This document shows positions 15,684 through 23,258 of a stretch of DNA of 30,543 bases, one piece after another; the first letter of the stretch is position 1, and each line of letters starts with the position of its first letter. This DNA is from an uncultured Oscillospiraceae bacterium. Lineage in GTDB: Bacteria > Bacillota > Clostridia > Oscillospirales > Ruminococcaceae. A program made the translations under genes and the position numbers. The stretch is from contig USLH01000006.1 in the NCBI GenBank assembly GCA_900555435.1, positions 1 through 30,543 of the forward strand, in the 5' to 3' direction. The notes under the pieces were generated by a model that did not search any database, was not told the DNA's origin, and saw only the letters and a program-made list of their open reading frames with translations.

Positions 15684-16099
15684 TCGTCATCGCCTCCTTG
15701 ATAATTTTGGGGACAAGACCAAAGAAGAACACGCTTCCGTGTGTTTCGCAGTCAGGCATGAAAAAACCGGAAAAACCTGTGTTTTTCCGGGAAGTCTGAC
15801 ACGCACGCATACCACCGCCGCCGCTTTTTGGTCAAAGCATACGGGTATGGGGCACTTGCCGCCTGAAAAGGCGCAGTTTGCCTGGAACCACCCGCAGTTT
15901 TCCGCCAATCAGGAAAACGCCGGGGTATTTCCATCGTATTCGTTCTTTTGTCGCCCGGTTTTAAATCGGACATACTCGGCGAAAATTCCCTGCTCTGGGA
16001 GCTCGTCCGAACCGTTCGGTCCCGATCCGCTCTTGATCCCGGATTTCCCGGAACCGGCAGCCACCTCTCGCTTCATCGCATATCTGTCGCAGTCACGCA
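15684..16099 (-). promoter_or_regulatory. Long 5' leader of the S10 operon
   Basis: Between the predicted transcription start (about 16099) and rpsJ lie about 415 nt with no convincing gene; the small frames present lack ribosome binding sites. The RNA can form many hairpins: CCGAA/TTCGG (16007-16019), TCCC/GGGA (15987-16000), GCCT/AGGC (15861-15872), CATAC/GTATG (15838-15849), a terminator (15761-15790) and ACACG/CGTGT (15729-15742). The 8-mer CGCAGTTT occurs twice (15872-15879, 15893-15900). The arrangement suggests transcription attenuation of ribosomal protein synthesis; the ligand, if any, is unknown. Confidence 0.6.
15761..15790 (-). terminator. Intrinsic terminator/attenuator in the S10 leader
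   Basis: A perfect 10-bp inverted repeat (CCGGAAAAAC, arms 15767-15776 and 15781-15790) with a 4-nt loop is followed on the minus strand by six T residues. It lies downstream of the S10 promoter and 77 nt before rpsJ, so it must be read through to express the operon. A 5-bp outer stem GTCAG/CTGAC (15796-15800 with 15751-15755) could enclose it. It may also stop read-through from rlmA, which has no terminator of its own. Confidence 0.8.
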
Positions 16100-16105
16100 A
16101 GGATT

Positions 16106-16134
16106 ATTATACAATATCCCCCACCCTTTTGCAA
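16106..16134 (-). promoter_or_regulatory. Sigma-A promoter of the S10 operon
   Basis: On the minus strand TTGCAA (16129-16134) and a perfect TATAAT (16106-16111) are separated by 17 bp. It lies 38 bp after the rlmA stop codon. It is the best promoter match upstream of rpsJ. Confidence 0.8.
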
Positions 16135-16172
16135 GGGCTTTGTCACGCAATATTATGAATTTTTTGTAAATT

Positions 16173-16994
16173 TTACACCTTCCGGTACGCCAGCACCTGA
16201 AAAGCGATCCGGGTGTCCAATTGCTCCAGTTTCCGGAGCTTCTCATCCGTATCCACGCCGCTTTTATAATAGTAAGGCGTCATGGAAAACAGGTTCCGGA
16301 TGTCCTCATTGCAGGGCAGATGGATCGTTCCTTCCACCGGTACGTTTTCCAGAAGCTCGAACCCTTCCAATGCGAAATCCTTCACTTCGTTCTCGTACGG
16401 CTTTTCATAAAGCGCCGCCTTCAGCTCCCACAGATGCATCCGATCCGGAATCCCCATCAGAAAGATCCCGCCGGGTTTTAACACCCGCAGATATTCCCCC
16501 CCGCAGTAGGGTGCAAAGAGACTCACCACCCCGTCGCAGTTTTCCGCCGGCAGCGGCAAATGATAAACGCTCCCCACCGCACAGTGGACGCCCTTGCAGC
16601 GCTTGGCGCACTTGTCCGCCGCAAACTTGGAAATATCCACCGCAAAGACTTCCGGCTCCATCGGAGCCAGCGCCCTGCAGACCATCTCGGTGTAATACCC
16701 TTCCCCGCAGCCTGCGTCTAAAAGGACCGGCCGTCTCTTCCCCGCCAGGTGCTTTGCGGCAGCCGCCGCTACCGCTTCCGCAAAGGGCGCATAGTACCCC
16801 TTCTCCAGAAAATCCCGGCGGGCATTGACCATGAGCTTGTTGTCCCCGGGGAGTTTTGCGTGCTTCCCGTTGGGCGGCAGCAGGTTCACATACCCGCTGC
16901 GGGCCTTGTCGAAAATATGCCCGCTCCCGCAGCGAAGACATTCTTTCTCTTCCTCTAACGCCGCCCCGCAAACCGGGCAGAGAAACGCCGTCAT
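16173..16994 (-). CDS. RlmA-family 23S rRNA (guanine-N1)-methyltransferase
   Basis: The 273-residue product has an N-terminal zinc finger (C6, C9, C22, H26) followed by the GHIFDKARSGYVNLL segment, and a Rossmann-type SAM-binding domain with LLDAGCGEGYY (about 91-101). This combination is the RlmA family, which methylates N1 of G745 (RlmA-I) or G748 (RlmA-II, TlrB) in 23S rRNA hairpin 35 near the macrolide and tylosin site. Which guanine is modified cannot be told from sequence alone; Gram-positive members are usually RlmA-II. It overlaps the aroE stop codon by 4 nt and shares its promoter. Confidence 0.88.
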   Translation of the reverse strand: MTAFLCPVCGAALEEEKECLRCGSGHIFDKARSGYVNLLPPNGKHAKLPGDNKLMVNARRDFLEKGYYAPFAEAVAAAAAKHLAGKRRPVLLDAGCGEGYYTEMVCRALAPMEPEVFAVDISKFAADKCAKRCKGVHCAVGSVYHLPLPAENCDGVVSLFAPYCGGEYLRVLKPGGIFLMGIPDRMHLWELKAALYEKPYENEVKDFALEGFELLENVPVEGTIHLPCNEDIRNLFSMTPYYYKSGVDTDEKLRKLEQLDTRIAFQVLAYRKV

Positions 16995-17839
16995 GCCTTA
17001 TCCCCCTGTCCCAGCACCTTCCGCACTTCTTTCGCCAGATAGGCGCCCATTTCGTCCCGATCGAAATTCATCCCGGAAAAGATCTCAAAGGCGCAGATTG
17101 CCTGATAGATCAGCATATTGAGCCCGTTGCTGCAGGCAAGTCCCCGTCGCCGGCACTCTTTTAAAAGGCTGGTCTCCGCCGGTCTATAGACAATGTCACA
17201 GACAGCCGCCTTCGTCCCATCCAAAAAGGAAAAGTCCGTAAAATCGCCGGCGCCCCCGCTCATACCCAGAGGCGTGGCATGAATGATCACGTCGCTCACT
17301 TCCCCGCAGTTTTCGGCGGACATCCCGGCAAACGGCAGCACCGTGACCCGGAAATCCTCTGTCATGCCTGCCGCCTTTTTCGGATTCCGGCAGAAGACCG
17401 TCACCGTCTTCGCCCCCATCTCCAGCGCCTTCTTGCAGATGGAAAGGGCAGCTCCCCCGGCGCCCAGCAGGCTGACCCTCGCCCCCTGGAAGGATGCTCC
17501 CATCAGCCGCAGCGCCGCTACAATGCCGTTCCCGTCGGTGTTGAAGCCGTAGAGCTTCCCGTCCGTGATCCGGACGGTATTCACCGCCCCACACTGCGCC
17601 GCATAGGTGTCTATCCCGTCCAGATAGGGTAAGATCCGGCTCTTATGGGGGATGGTGATGTTAAAGCCGGAAAGCTCCCGCTTCGCCATCTCTACGAAAG
17701 AAGGGAGCTCCTCCTCCGTCACATGAAACGCCCGATAGTCCCCCTCGGCTCCCAGCCGCTCCATCATTTTCCCTTGAATCAAAGGCGAAAGGGTGTGGGC
17801 AATGGGGTCGCCGATCACTGCAAGCCGTAATTCACTCAT
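16991..17839 (-). CDS. aroE: Shikimate dehydrogenase (NADP+)
   Basis: AroE reduces 3-dehydroshikimate to shikimate. The 282-residue product has the shikimate-binding TLSP motif (residues 16-19), catalytic K66 in FNITIPHK, NTDGNG, the nucleotide-binding GAGGAALS, and the C-terminal NGLNMLIYQA. The usual NATPLGM motif reads HATPLGM here, a modest change. It has its own promoter (17877-17904) behind a terminator, so it is separated from aroF-aroK, and its stop codon overlaps rlmA. Confidence 0.95.
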   Translation of the reverse strand: MSELRLAVIGDPIAHTLSPLIQGKMMERLGAEGDYRAFHVTEEELPSFVEMAKRELSGFNITIPHKSRILPYLDGIDTYAAQCGAVNTVRITDGKLYGFNTDGNGIVAALRLMGASFQGARVSLLGAGGAALSICKKALEMGAKTVTVFCRNPKKAAGMTEDFRVTVLPFAGMSAENCGEVSDVIIHATPLGMSGGAGDFTDFSFLDGTKAAVCDIVYRPAETSLLKECRRRGLACSNGLNMLIYQAICAFEIFSGMNFDRDEMGAYLAKEVRKVLGQGDKA

Positions 17840-17876
17840 GATAGTCTCCTTTATCTGCGCCGTTTTCTTTCTTTTT

Positions 17877-17904
17877 ATTATAACAGAACCGTCCGGAAAA
17901 TCAA
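17877..17904 (-). promoter_or_regulatory. Sigma-A promoter of aroE-rlmA
   Basis: On the minus strand TTGATT (17899-17904) and TATAAT (17877-17882) are spaced by 16 bp. It lies just after the aroK terminator and 37 bp before the aroE start, with AAAGGAG as ribosome binding site. Confidence 0.75.
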
Positions 17905-17914
17905 CCGCCGAAAG

Positions 17915-17938
17915 AAAAAAGCGTGACCGAAGCCACGC
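17915..17938 (-). terminator. Intrinsic terminator after aroK
   Basis: A 7-bp hairpin (one G-T pair) with the very stable C(TTCG)G loop spans 17921-17938, and six T residues follow on the minus strand. It starts 6 bp after the aroK stop codon and ends the aroF-aroK transcript. Confidence 0.88.
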
Positions 17939-17944
17939 CTGTTT

Positions 17945-18442
17945 CTATGCTTTCAAAAGTTCTGCCGCCAGCGCTTCCGCCACCTTTTCCGGCGCTTCAT
18001 GGCTCCCGGCGGTCACTTCCGCATACTTTTGGTAAAGCCCGATTCGCTGGTGGTAAAGCACCTGCACCCGGTCGGGATCCGACCCGATAAGCGGCCGCCC
18101 GGAAAGATCCGACCCGCAGATTTCCTTTACGCTGCGATCTAAGAAAACGATCGTCCCCGTTTTTCTGAGAGCCTTCATATTCTCTTCCCGCAGGATAATG
18201 CCGCCGCCGGTGGCGATCACCTGCCCGCTGCCTTCACTCGCTTTCACGGCGCAGGCGGTCTCCCACTGCCGGAAGCTCTCCTCCCCTTCCTCGGAAAAGA
18301 TAACAGAGATGGGTTTTCCCACCGCTTCCTCAATGGCCGCATCCAGATCCAGAAAGATCAGATTGAGCTTCTCTGCCAGTTTTTTCCCCACCGAGGTCTT
18401 CCCGCTGCCGGGCATCCCGATCAGGACGATGTTTGCTTTCAT
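17945..18442 (-). CDS. aroK: Shikimate kinase
   Basis: Shikimate kinase phosphorylates shikimate at the 3-hydroxyl using ATP. The 165-residue product has the P-loop GMPGSGKTS (residues 9-17), D32/D34 in LDLD, R58 in SFRQWE, the GGG loop (ATGGGI) and an arginine in YHQRIGLY for nucleotide/substrate contact. Length is typical. Its ATG overlaps the pheA TGA by 4 nt. It is the last gene of the aroF operon, followed by a terminator. Confidence 0.95.
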   Translation of the reverse strand: MKANIVLIGMPGSGKTSVGKKLAEKLNLIFLDLDAAIEEAVGKPISVIFSEEGEESFRQWETACAVKASEGSGQVIATGGGIILREENMKALRKTGTIVFLDRSVKEICGSDLSGRPLIGSDPDRVQVLYHQRIGLYQKYAEVTAGSHEAPEKVAEALAAELLKA

Positions 18443-19275
18443 GCGCTTTCCTCCTCCGCCGGACGGTGCCGGTAACAGCCCAGGATCTGCAGGGTCTGGG
18501 TATGCTCCCCAAGCTCCCGGAACAGCTCCGGCAGCCCTTTTAAGCCCCTGTCGGTCAGAAAGTCCACGAAGAACAGATACTCCCAGTTCCGGTCGGCGAT
18601 GGGCCGGGACTCAATCTTCATCAGGTTCATCCCATGTTTTCCTAAAACCTCCAGCACTCCGCAGAGGCTCCCCACCACATGGGGCAGGTTGAAGGCAATG
18701 GAGACCTTTCCGCTTCCTTCCTCATAGTCCGGATCCCGTGAAACGATCACGAACCGGGTGTAGTTCTGGCTCTTGGAGTTGATATCCACCGCCAAAATTT
18801 TCAAGCCGTAACATTCCGCCGCCCGCCGGCTGGCAATGGCAGCCAGCCGGAGTCCTTCGCTTTCAGCGGCCATCTTCGCCGCAGCCGCCGTGTTGTAGAC
18901 CGGCCGCCGCAGCCACTCCGGATGTTGCCCCAGAAATTCCAGCGACTGGGAGATCCCCTGCTCGTGGGAGACCACCTCCCGGATGTCGGAAAGCTCCGCC
19001 TCCTTTTTAGCAAGAAGGCAGTGCCGCACCCGAACATACTGTTCCCCCACGATGTGAAAGCCGTACCGCCCTAAAAGATCATACACCGCCGCAATGGCTC
19101 CGGTGGAGCTGTTCTCGATGGGCACCACCGCCCGATCTGCTTCCCCGTCCCGGAGCCGGTCAAAGGCGTTCTGGAAGGAGCTTGCCGTGATGAGCTGCGC
19201 CCCATCCCCGAAATAAAGGATCGCCGCTTCCTCCGCATAGGAACCGGGGACTCCGCAGTATACCGCCGTCAGCAT
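18439..19275 (-). CDS. pheA: Prephenate dehydratase
   Basis: This enzyme turns prephenate into phenylpyruvate, the committed phenylalanine step. The 278-residue product (start MLTAVYCGVPGSYAEEAA, with AAGGAGGG six bases upstream; an ATG six codons earlier is too close to its Shine-Dalgarno site) has the PDT domain with VPIENSSTGA and the catalytic NYTRFVIVS, then an ACT domain with KIESRP (about residues 220-235), the usual Phe-feedback site. No chorismate mutase domain is fused. Its start overlaps the end of the GNAT gene by 7 nt. Confidence 0.95.
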   Translation of the reverse strand: MLTAVYCGVPGSYAEEAAILYFGDGAQLITASSFQNAFDRLRDGEADRAVVPIENSSTGAIAAVYDLLGRYGFHIVGEQYVRVRHCLLAKKEAELSDIREVVSHEQGISQSLEFLGQHPEWLRRPVYNTAAAAKMAAESEGLRLAAIASRRAAECYGLKILAVDINSKSQNYTRFVIVSRDPDYEEGSGKVSIAFNLPHVVGSLCGVLEVLGKHGMNLMKIESRPIADRNWEYLFFVDFLTDRGLKGLPELFRELGEHTQTLQILGCYRHRPAEEESA

Positions 19276-19814
19276 CCCCGTCCCTCCTTCCATTCCTCCA
19301 CCGTCAGGGAGCAGCAGACCTCATCCATCAGCGTCCCGTCAAACCGCACAAATGACTCCCGTAAAGAGCCATGCGGTACGCCTTTGAGGAAGAAGGACTC
19401 CGAATGCTGACGGTTTATCATTTTCCGTGGAACGACCGTTTCCGGCGGGTGATCGAAAAATGCGGCTTCCGGAAGGAAGGCTTCTTTCACGGCTTCGGTC
19501 ATCCGCTCCTGACCCCAGAACTCCTTCGCCAGGATGTAACCGACCCTCTTCACCCCCGGCACTCCCGGACGCTTTTTGTCCTTATGAAGCCACAAAGAGC
19601 CGATGACCCGCCCGGACACCTTTTCTTCCAGCGCCCAAACATTCCCCTCCCGGATGAACATCTTTGCAACCTCCCGGCTCTCTTCCATATTTTCGTGAGG
19701 CTTCCATCCGGCAGCAGGGCCTGCCTCCGGATCTTTTGCGTATCGATACAGGTCTTTCGCATCCTCCTCCGCCCAATCCCGGAGGATCAGCTGCGGCGTT
19801 TCCAAGCGCTTCAT
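19269..19814 (-). CDS. GNAT N-acetyltransferase with internal inversion
   Basis: The ORF encodes 181 residues from an ATG with AGAGGAG upstream. Residues 1-112 (MKRLETPQLILRDW through WGQERMTEAVKEA) and 149-181 (GSLRESFVRFDGTLMDEV onward) look like a RimJ/RimL-type acetyltransferase. Residues 113-148 do not. The missing part (MRYAFEEEGLRMLTVYHF to CGFRKEG) is encoded on the plus strand at 19371-19478. Reversing those 108 bp gives one continuous GNAT frame. As read here, the end of the acetyl-CoA site is scrambled and activity is probably lost, though the frame stays open. It sits 32 nt after aroC and overlaps pheA. Substrate unknown. Confidence 0.85.
   Translation of the reverse strand: MKRLETPQLILRDWAEEDAKDLYRYAKDPEAGPAAGWKPHENMEESREVAKMFIREGNVWALEEKVSGRVIGSLWLHKDKKRPGVPGVKRVGYILAKEFWGQERMTEAVKEAFLPEAAFFDHPPETVVPRKMINRQHSESFFLKGVPHGSLRESFVRFDGTLMDEVCCSLTVEEWKEGRGC
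19359..19370 (+). repeat. Left imperfect inverted repeat of GNAT inversion
   Basis: The sequence CCGTAAAGAGCC abuts the left edge of the inverted segment. It matches, with two single-base gaps, the reverse complement of the right-hand repeat (CCGTGAAAGAAGCC). Such short repeats are enough for template-switch inversion and could be a recombination site. Confidence 0.65.
19371..19478 (+). other. Inverted 108-bp segment of the GNAT gene
   Basis: Read on the plus strand, this segment encodes 36 residues that form the helix-strand-helix part of a GNAT C-terminus (RYAFEEEGLRMLTVYHF, then RRVIEKCGFRKEG). It is in opposite orientation to the rest of the gene. The length is a multiple of three, so both orientations remain open. 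The exact edges are uncertain by a few bases because of the flanking repeats. Confidence 0.88.
19479..19492 (-). repeat. Right imperfect inverted repeat of GNAT inversion
   Basis: On the minus strand this reads CCGTGAAAGAAGCC and encodes the end of the VKEA segment. It pairs with the left repeat at 19359-19370 over twelve of fourteen positions, with two gaps. Confidence 0.65.
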
Positions 19815-19846
19815 AAACCGGCTCCTCTTTCCTTTTTCCGTACAGA

Positions 19847-20908
19847 TCAAAGTCCGAAGCTCAGCGCCTCGCAGAGCGCCAGCGCAGCGGCGCTCTCCAC
19901 CACCACGGCGGCCCGGGATAAAATGCAGGGGTCGTGCCGCCCCTCGATGGTCAGCTCCGTATTTTTCATGGAAGAAACATCCACCGTCTGCTGGGGCTTT
20001 CCAATGGAAGGGGTCGGCTTTATTACCACCCGGAAGATCACCGGCATTCCATTGGAGATTCCTCCTAAAATGCCGCCGTTCCGGTTGGTCTCGGTGACCA
20101 CCTTCCCGTCTTCCACCCGCATGGGGTCATTTGCCTCGCTGCCCCGCATGGACGCAAGAGCGAATCCGTCTCCGAATTCAATGCCCTTCACCGCCGGCAC
20201 TCCGAACAGATGCTTAGAAAGCACACTTTCAAGGCTGCCGATCCCCGGCTCCCCGATGCCGCAGGGAAGCCCCGTGATCCCGCATTCCATGATGCCGCCA
20301 ATGGAGTCTGCGTCCATCCGGGCAGCCTGGATCGCTTCCTTCATCTTTTCCCCCGCTTCGGGAGAAAGAACGGAAAAGCTCTCCTCCCACAGGGGGGCAA
20401 AGTCCTTTTCCGACAGCTTCACCGGATCAAAGGGCACATCCTTCACGTCTCCGATCTGAGCGATGTGAGCGCCTACGGCAATGCCCTTTTCTTTTAAAAT
20501 GAGCTTTGCCACCGTCCCCGCAAACACCAGCGGAGCCGTCAGCCGCCCGGAAAAATGCCCGCCCCCCCTGGGATCGTTGCAGCCCTGATACCGGACAAAG
20601 CCGGTGTAGTCCCCGTGGGAGGGCCGCATCAGCGTCTGCATTTTATCATAATCCTTTGACCGGGTGTTCCCGTTCCGGATGATGGCGCAAAGCGGCGTAC
20701 CCGTCAGCTTTCCTTTATAAACGCCGCTGAGGATCTCCGGTGCGTCCGCCTCCAGCCGGGTGGTGGAAAGCCCCCCGGAACGGGCTCTGCGCCGATCCAT
20801 TTCCCTGGAAACGAACTCCATATCAAGCGGCACGCCGGAAGGAAGCCCCTCCAGCACAACGCCGATGGCCTCCCCGTGGGATTCTCCGAAGATCTGATAC
20901 TGGAACAT
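19847..20908 (-). CDS. aroC: Chorismate synthase
   Basis: AroC converts 5-enolpyruvylshikimate-3-phosphate to chorismate, using reduced FMN. The 353-residue product has GESHG (residues 8-12), RPSHGDYTGFVRY, GGGHFSGRLTA, SNGMPVIFRV and RHDPCILSRAAVV, all expected. The N-terminus is about seven residues shorter than the common form that begins with a TFG-type strand, but AAGGAGG six bases upstream of the ATG supports this start. It follows aroA by 11 nt. Confidence 0.95.
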   Translation of the reverse strand: MFQYQIFGESHGEAIGVVLEGLPSGVPLDMEFVSREMDRRRARSGGLSTTRLEADAPEILSGVYKGKLTGTPLCAIIRNGNTRSKDYDKMQTLMRPSHGDYTGFVRYQGCNDPRGGGHFSGRLTAPLVFAGTVAKLILKEKGIAVGAHIAQIGDVKDVPFDPVKLSEKDFAPLWEESFSVLSPEAGEKMKEAIQAARMDADSIGGIMECGITGLPCGIGEPGIGSLESVLSKHLFGVPAVKGIEFGDGFALASMRGSEANDPMRVEDGKVVTETNRNGGILGGISNGMPVIFRVVIKPTPSIGKPQQTVDVSSMKNTELTIEGRHDPCILSRAAVVVESAAALALCEALSFGL

Positions 20909-20919
20909 CGCTTTCCTCC

Positions 20920-22134
20920 TTAATCCTGTTCGATCCGTCCGCCCAGTGCCTCCAGATCCTTCCAGAAATCCGGATAGGACTTGGCTACACTTTCTGCCCC
21001 CTTCACCGTTACCGACTCCCGGCAGATGGTGGAGGCGATCGCCGCCGCCATGGCGATCCGATGGTCGTTGAAGCTGTCTGCCGTCCCGCCCTGAAGCGTC
21101 CCTTCGCCCAGAACCGTGAGGAAGTCTTCCCCTTCCTCCACGTTTCCGCCCAAGCCCTTCAAAAGGGCCGCCGTGGTGTCCAGCCGATCACTTTCCTTTA
21201 ACCGCAGCCGGGCGGCATTATAGAAAAGGGTCTTCCCCTTCCGTCCGGCGGCGCAGACCGCCAGCACCGGGATCAGATCCGGGATCTCCCCGGCGTCCAC
21301 CCGGCATTCTCCCGGCGCCTTCATGGCCTCCAGCACCGAAAGGATCGCCCGGTCCCCCTGGATGGAGTTCGGGTTCATCCCCAGCACCTGCACCCGGCTT
21401 CCCAAGAAGTTGGCTCCCAAGAAAAACGCCGCCTGAGAGTAATCTCCCTCCACCCGGCAGTCGCCTGCCCGATAGCTTTGCCCGCCCGGCAGCCGGAACC
21501 GCCGGTAACCATCGTTTTCCGCCGTAACCCCGAAGGCTTTCATGGCGGAAAGGGTCAGGTCCACATAACCCTTCGACTGCAGCTCATCGGTGATCCGAAT
21601 CTCAGACGGATCCGGCAAAAGGCTCAGCGCCAGTAAAAGTCCTGTGACGAACTGAGAGCTCACCCTTCCGCTGAGAGCGTATTCCCCGCCAGGAAGCCGC
21701 CCTTCCACTGTAAGGGCGTTCCCCTCTTTTTTCCAGCCGATCCCCTTTTCCCGGAAGATCCCGAAATACGGATCCAGCGGCCGTTCCATCAGCCGCCCGT
21801 GTCCCCGGAAGGTCACCGCCTTCCCTCCCCCTGCCGCTAAGGCAATGGGAATGAGAAACCGCAAGGTCGAGCCGGACTCCCCGCAGTCGATGTCCATCTT
21901 CGCCTTGGGGCTCCCGCCGGTGATCCGCACCGTCTTCCCGAAAACGGAAAATTCCGCCCCCAAAGCGGCGACGCCGTTTAAGGTCGCTTCGATGTCGGCG
22001 GAAAAGCTCACGTTTCCTACCCGGCTCTCCCCTTTTGCCAGCGCAGCGCAGAGAAGGTACCGGTGCGCCATGCTTTTCGAGGAGGGGACGGCCACCTGCC
22101 CCATCAGCTTCCCCGGTATCAGGATCCGATTCAT
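20920..22134 (-). CDS. aroA: 3-phosphoshikimate 1-carboxyvinyltransferase (EPSP synthase)
   Basis: EPSP synthase adds enolpyruvate from PEP to shikimate-3-phosphate and is the glyphosate target. The 404-residue product has K20, S21 and R25 in PSSKSMAHR, CGESGSTLRFLIP (about 84-96), the second-domain GEIPDLIPVLAV with the catalytic aspartate, RLKESDRL and NDHRIAMA. The PEP-site motif reads as a CGESGSTLR type rather than the GNAGTA of class I enzymes, which resembles other Clostridial enzymes. The length is slightly short of the usual 420-430. It is 9 nt after aroB. Confidence 0.95.
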   Translation of the reverse strand: MNRILIPGKLMGQVAVPSSKSMAHRYLLCAALAKGESRVGNVSFSADIEATLNGVAALGAEFSVFGKTVRITGGSPKAKMDIDCGESGSTLRFLIPIALAAGGGKAVTFRGHGRLMERPLDPYFGIFREKGIGWKKEGNALTVEGRLPGGEYALSGRVSSQFVTGLLLALSLLPDPSEIRITDELQSKGYVDLTLSAMKAFGVTAENDGYRRFRLPGGQSYRAGDCRVEGDYSQAAFFLGANFLGSRVQVLGMNPNSIQGDRAILSVLEAMKAPGECRVDAGEIPDLIPVLAVCAAGRKGKTLFYNAARLRLKESDRLDTTAALLKGLGGNVEEGEDFLTVLGEGTLQGGTADSFNDHRIAMAAAIASTICRESVTVKGAESVAKSYPDFWKDLEALGGRIEQD

Positions 22135-22143
22135 GCTTCCTCC

Positions 22144-23226
22144 TTACTCCCCGCAGGCCCAGCGGGAAAATTCCGATTTTTCCATGGGATGGAGGAAGCT
22201 CTCCCCCATCTTCCGGCAGAGGACCACCGTCAGCGTCCCGCCGTTCCCTTTTTTGTCATAGGCCAGCACCTGCCGCAGTGCCTCCGGAGGAATCGCCTCC
22301 GGCTCCACCGGCAGCCCGAACCGGGAAAGCAGCGCCTTCACCCGATCCGCCGTGCCTTTTTCCGTGAAGCCCTGTTCCTCGCCGATGGCAAGGATCTTCA
22401 CCATCCCGCAGGAAACCGCCTCACCGTGCATATAGACCTCGTAATTCCCCAGCTTTTCGTAAGCGTGCCCCAGCGTGTGCCCGAAATTCAGAAGCATCCG
22501 GTCGCCGGTATCCTTCTCGTCCCGCTCCACAATGGTGCGCTTTGCGTCGCAGCAGGTGTAGACGATCTCTTCCATATGGGTCATCAGCTCCTGCCGGTCC
22601 TTGCAGCTTTCCAGCAGCGAAAAGAGCCTTTCGTCTCCTAACACGCCGTACTTGACCACTTCCGCCAGCCCGTCCTGGAACACCCGGTCCGGCAGCGTAT
22701 CTAACGTCTCCGGATCGATGAGCACCGCCTTCGGCTGATAAAACGCACCGGCTAGGTTCTTCCCCTGCTTTAGATCCACGGCGACCTTTCCTCCCACGGA
22801 GGAGTCCACCTGCGCCAGAAGCGTCGTGGGGATCTGCACAAACGGGATCCCCCGAAACAGCGTAGCCGCCGCAAACCCGACCATATCCCCGACGACACCG
22901 CCGCCCAGCGCCACTACCAGCCCGCCCCGGGTCATGGGGAAAGGCAGAGGAGACAGCATCCCGTCGTAAAGGGAAACGAGAGTCTCCATATTCTTGCTTT
23001 TTTCCCCGGCGGCAAAAGCCATGGTCTTCACCTGAAAGCCTGCTTCCTTCAAAGAAGCCGTCACCTTTCCCAGATAAAGGGGCGCCACATTGGAATCGGT
23101 GATGACGCAGACCTGGCTGCCGTTATAAACCTTGCGGATCTCCTGCCCGCACCGGGAAAGGATCCCCTTTTCAATGGTGATGTCATAGCTCCGCCCCTCG
23201 GACAGCGCCACTAAAAGCTCTTTCAT
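22144..23226 (-). CDS. aroB: 3-dehydroquinate synthase
   Basis: AroB closes DAHP to 3-dehydroquinate using NAD+ and a divalent metal. The chosen ATG (MKELLVALSEGRSYD, with AAAGGAACG upstream) gives 360 residues; the longer open frame overlaps aroF and is not conserved. Motifs: GEKSKNMET, GGGVVGDMVGFAAATLFRGI, QIPTTLLAQVDSSVGGK, GLAEVVKYG, and the metal-site LNFGHTLGHAYE with HGEAVSCGM. It is 32 nt after aroF. Confidence 0.96.
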   Translation of the reverse strand: MKELLVALSEGRSYDITIEKGILSRCGQEIRKVYNGSQVCVITDSNVAPLYLGKVTASLKEAGFQVKTMAFAAGEKSKNMETLVSLYDGMLSPLPFPMTRGGLVVALGGGVVGDMVGFAAATLFRGIPFVQIPTTLLAQVDSSVGGKVAVDLKQGKNLAGAFYQPKAVLIDPETLDTLPDRVFQDGLAEVVKYGVLGDERLFSLLESCKDRQELMTHMEEIVYTCCDAKRTIVERDEKDTGDRMLLNFGHTLGHAYEKLGNYEVYMHGEAVSCGMVKILAIGEEQGFTEKGTADRVKALLSRFGLPVEPEAIPPEALRQVLAYDKKGNGGTLTVVLCRKMGESFLHPMEKSEFSRWACGE

Positions 23227-23258
23227 GAAAACCGTTCCTTTCCCGGAAAAATCGTTTT

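Noticed and set aside
15752..16100. Short minus-strand frames in the S10 leader (15752-15973, 15909-16100)
   Set aside because: They lack good ribosome binding sites, one needs a TTG start at the predicted transcript start, and composition is not protein-like. I treat the region as untranslated leader.
19371..20459. Plus-strand 362-codon open frame starting MRYAFEEEGLRML
   Set aside because: Only the first 36 codons look like protein (the inverted GNAT piece). The rest is antisense to the GNAT and aroC genes and has no family resemblance, so it is not a separate gene.
20860..20908. Frameshift or lost start at the aroC N-terminus
   Set aside because: The protein begins about seven residues later than usual, but a strong Shine-Dalgarno site directly precedes this ATG and all catalytic motifs are intact, so it looks like natural length variation.
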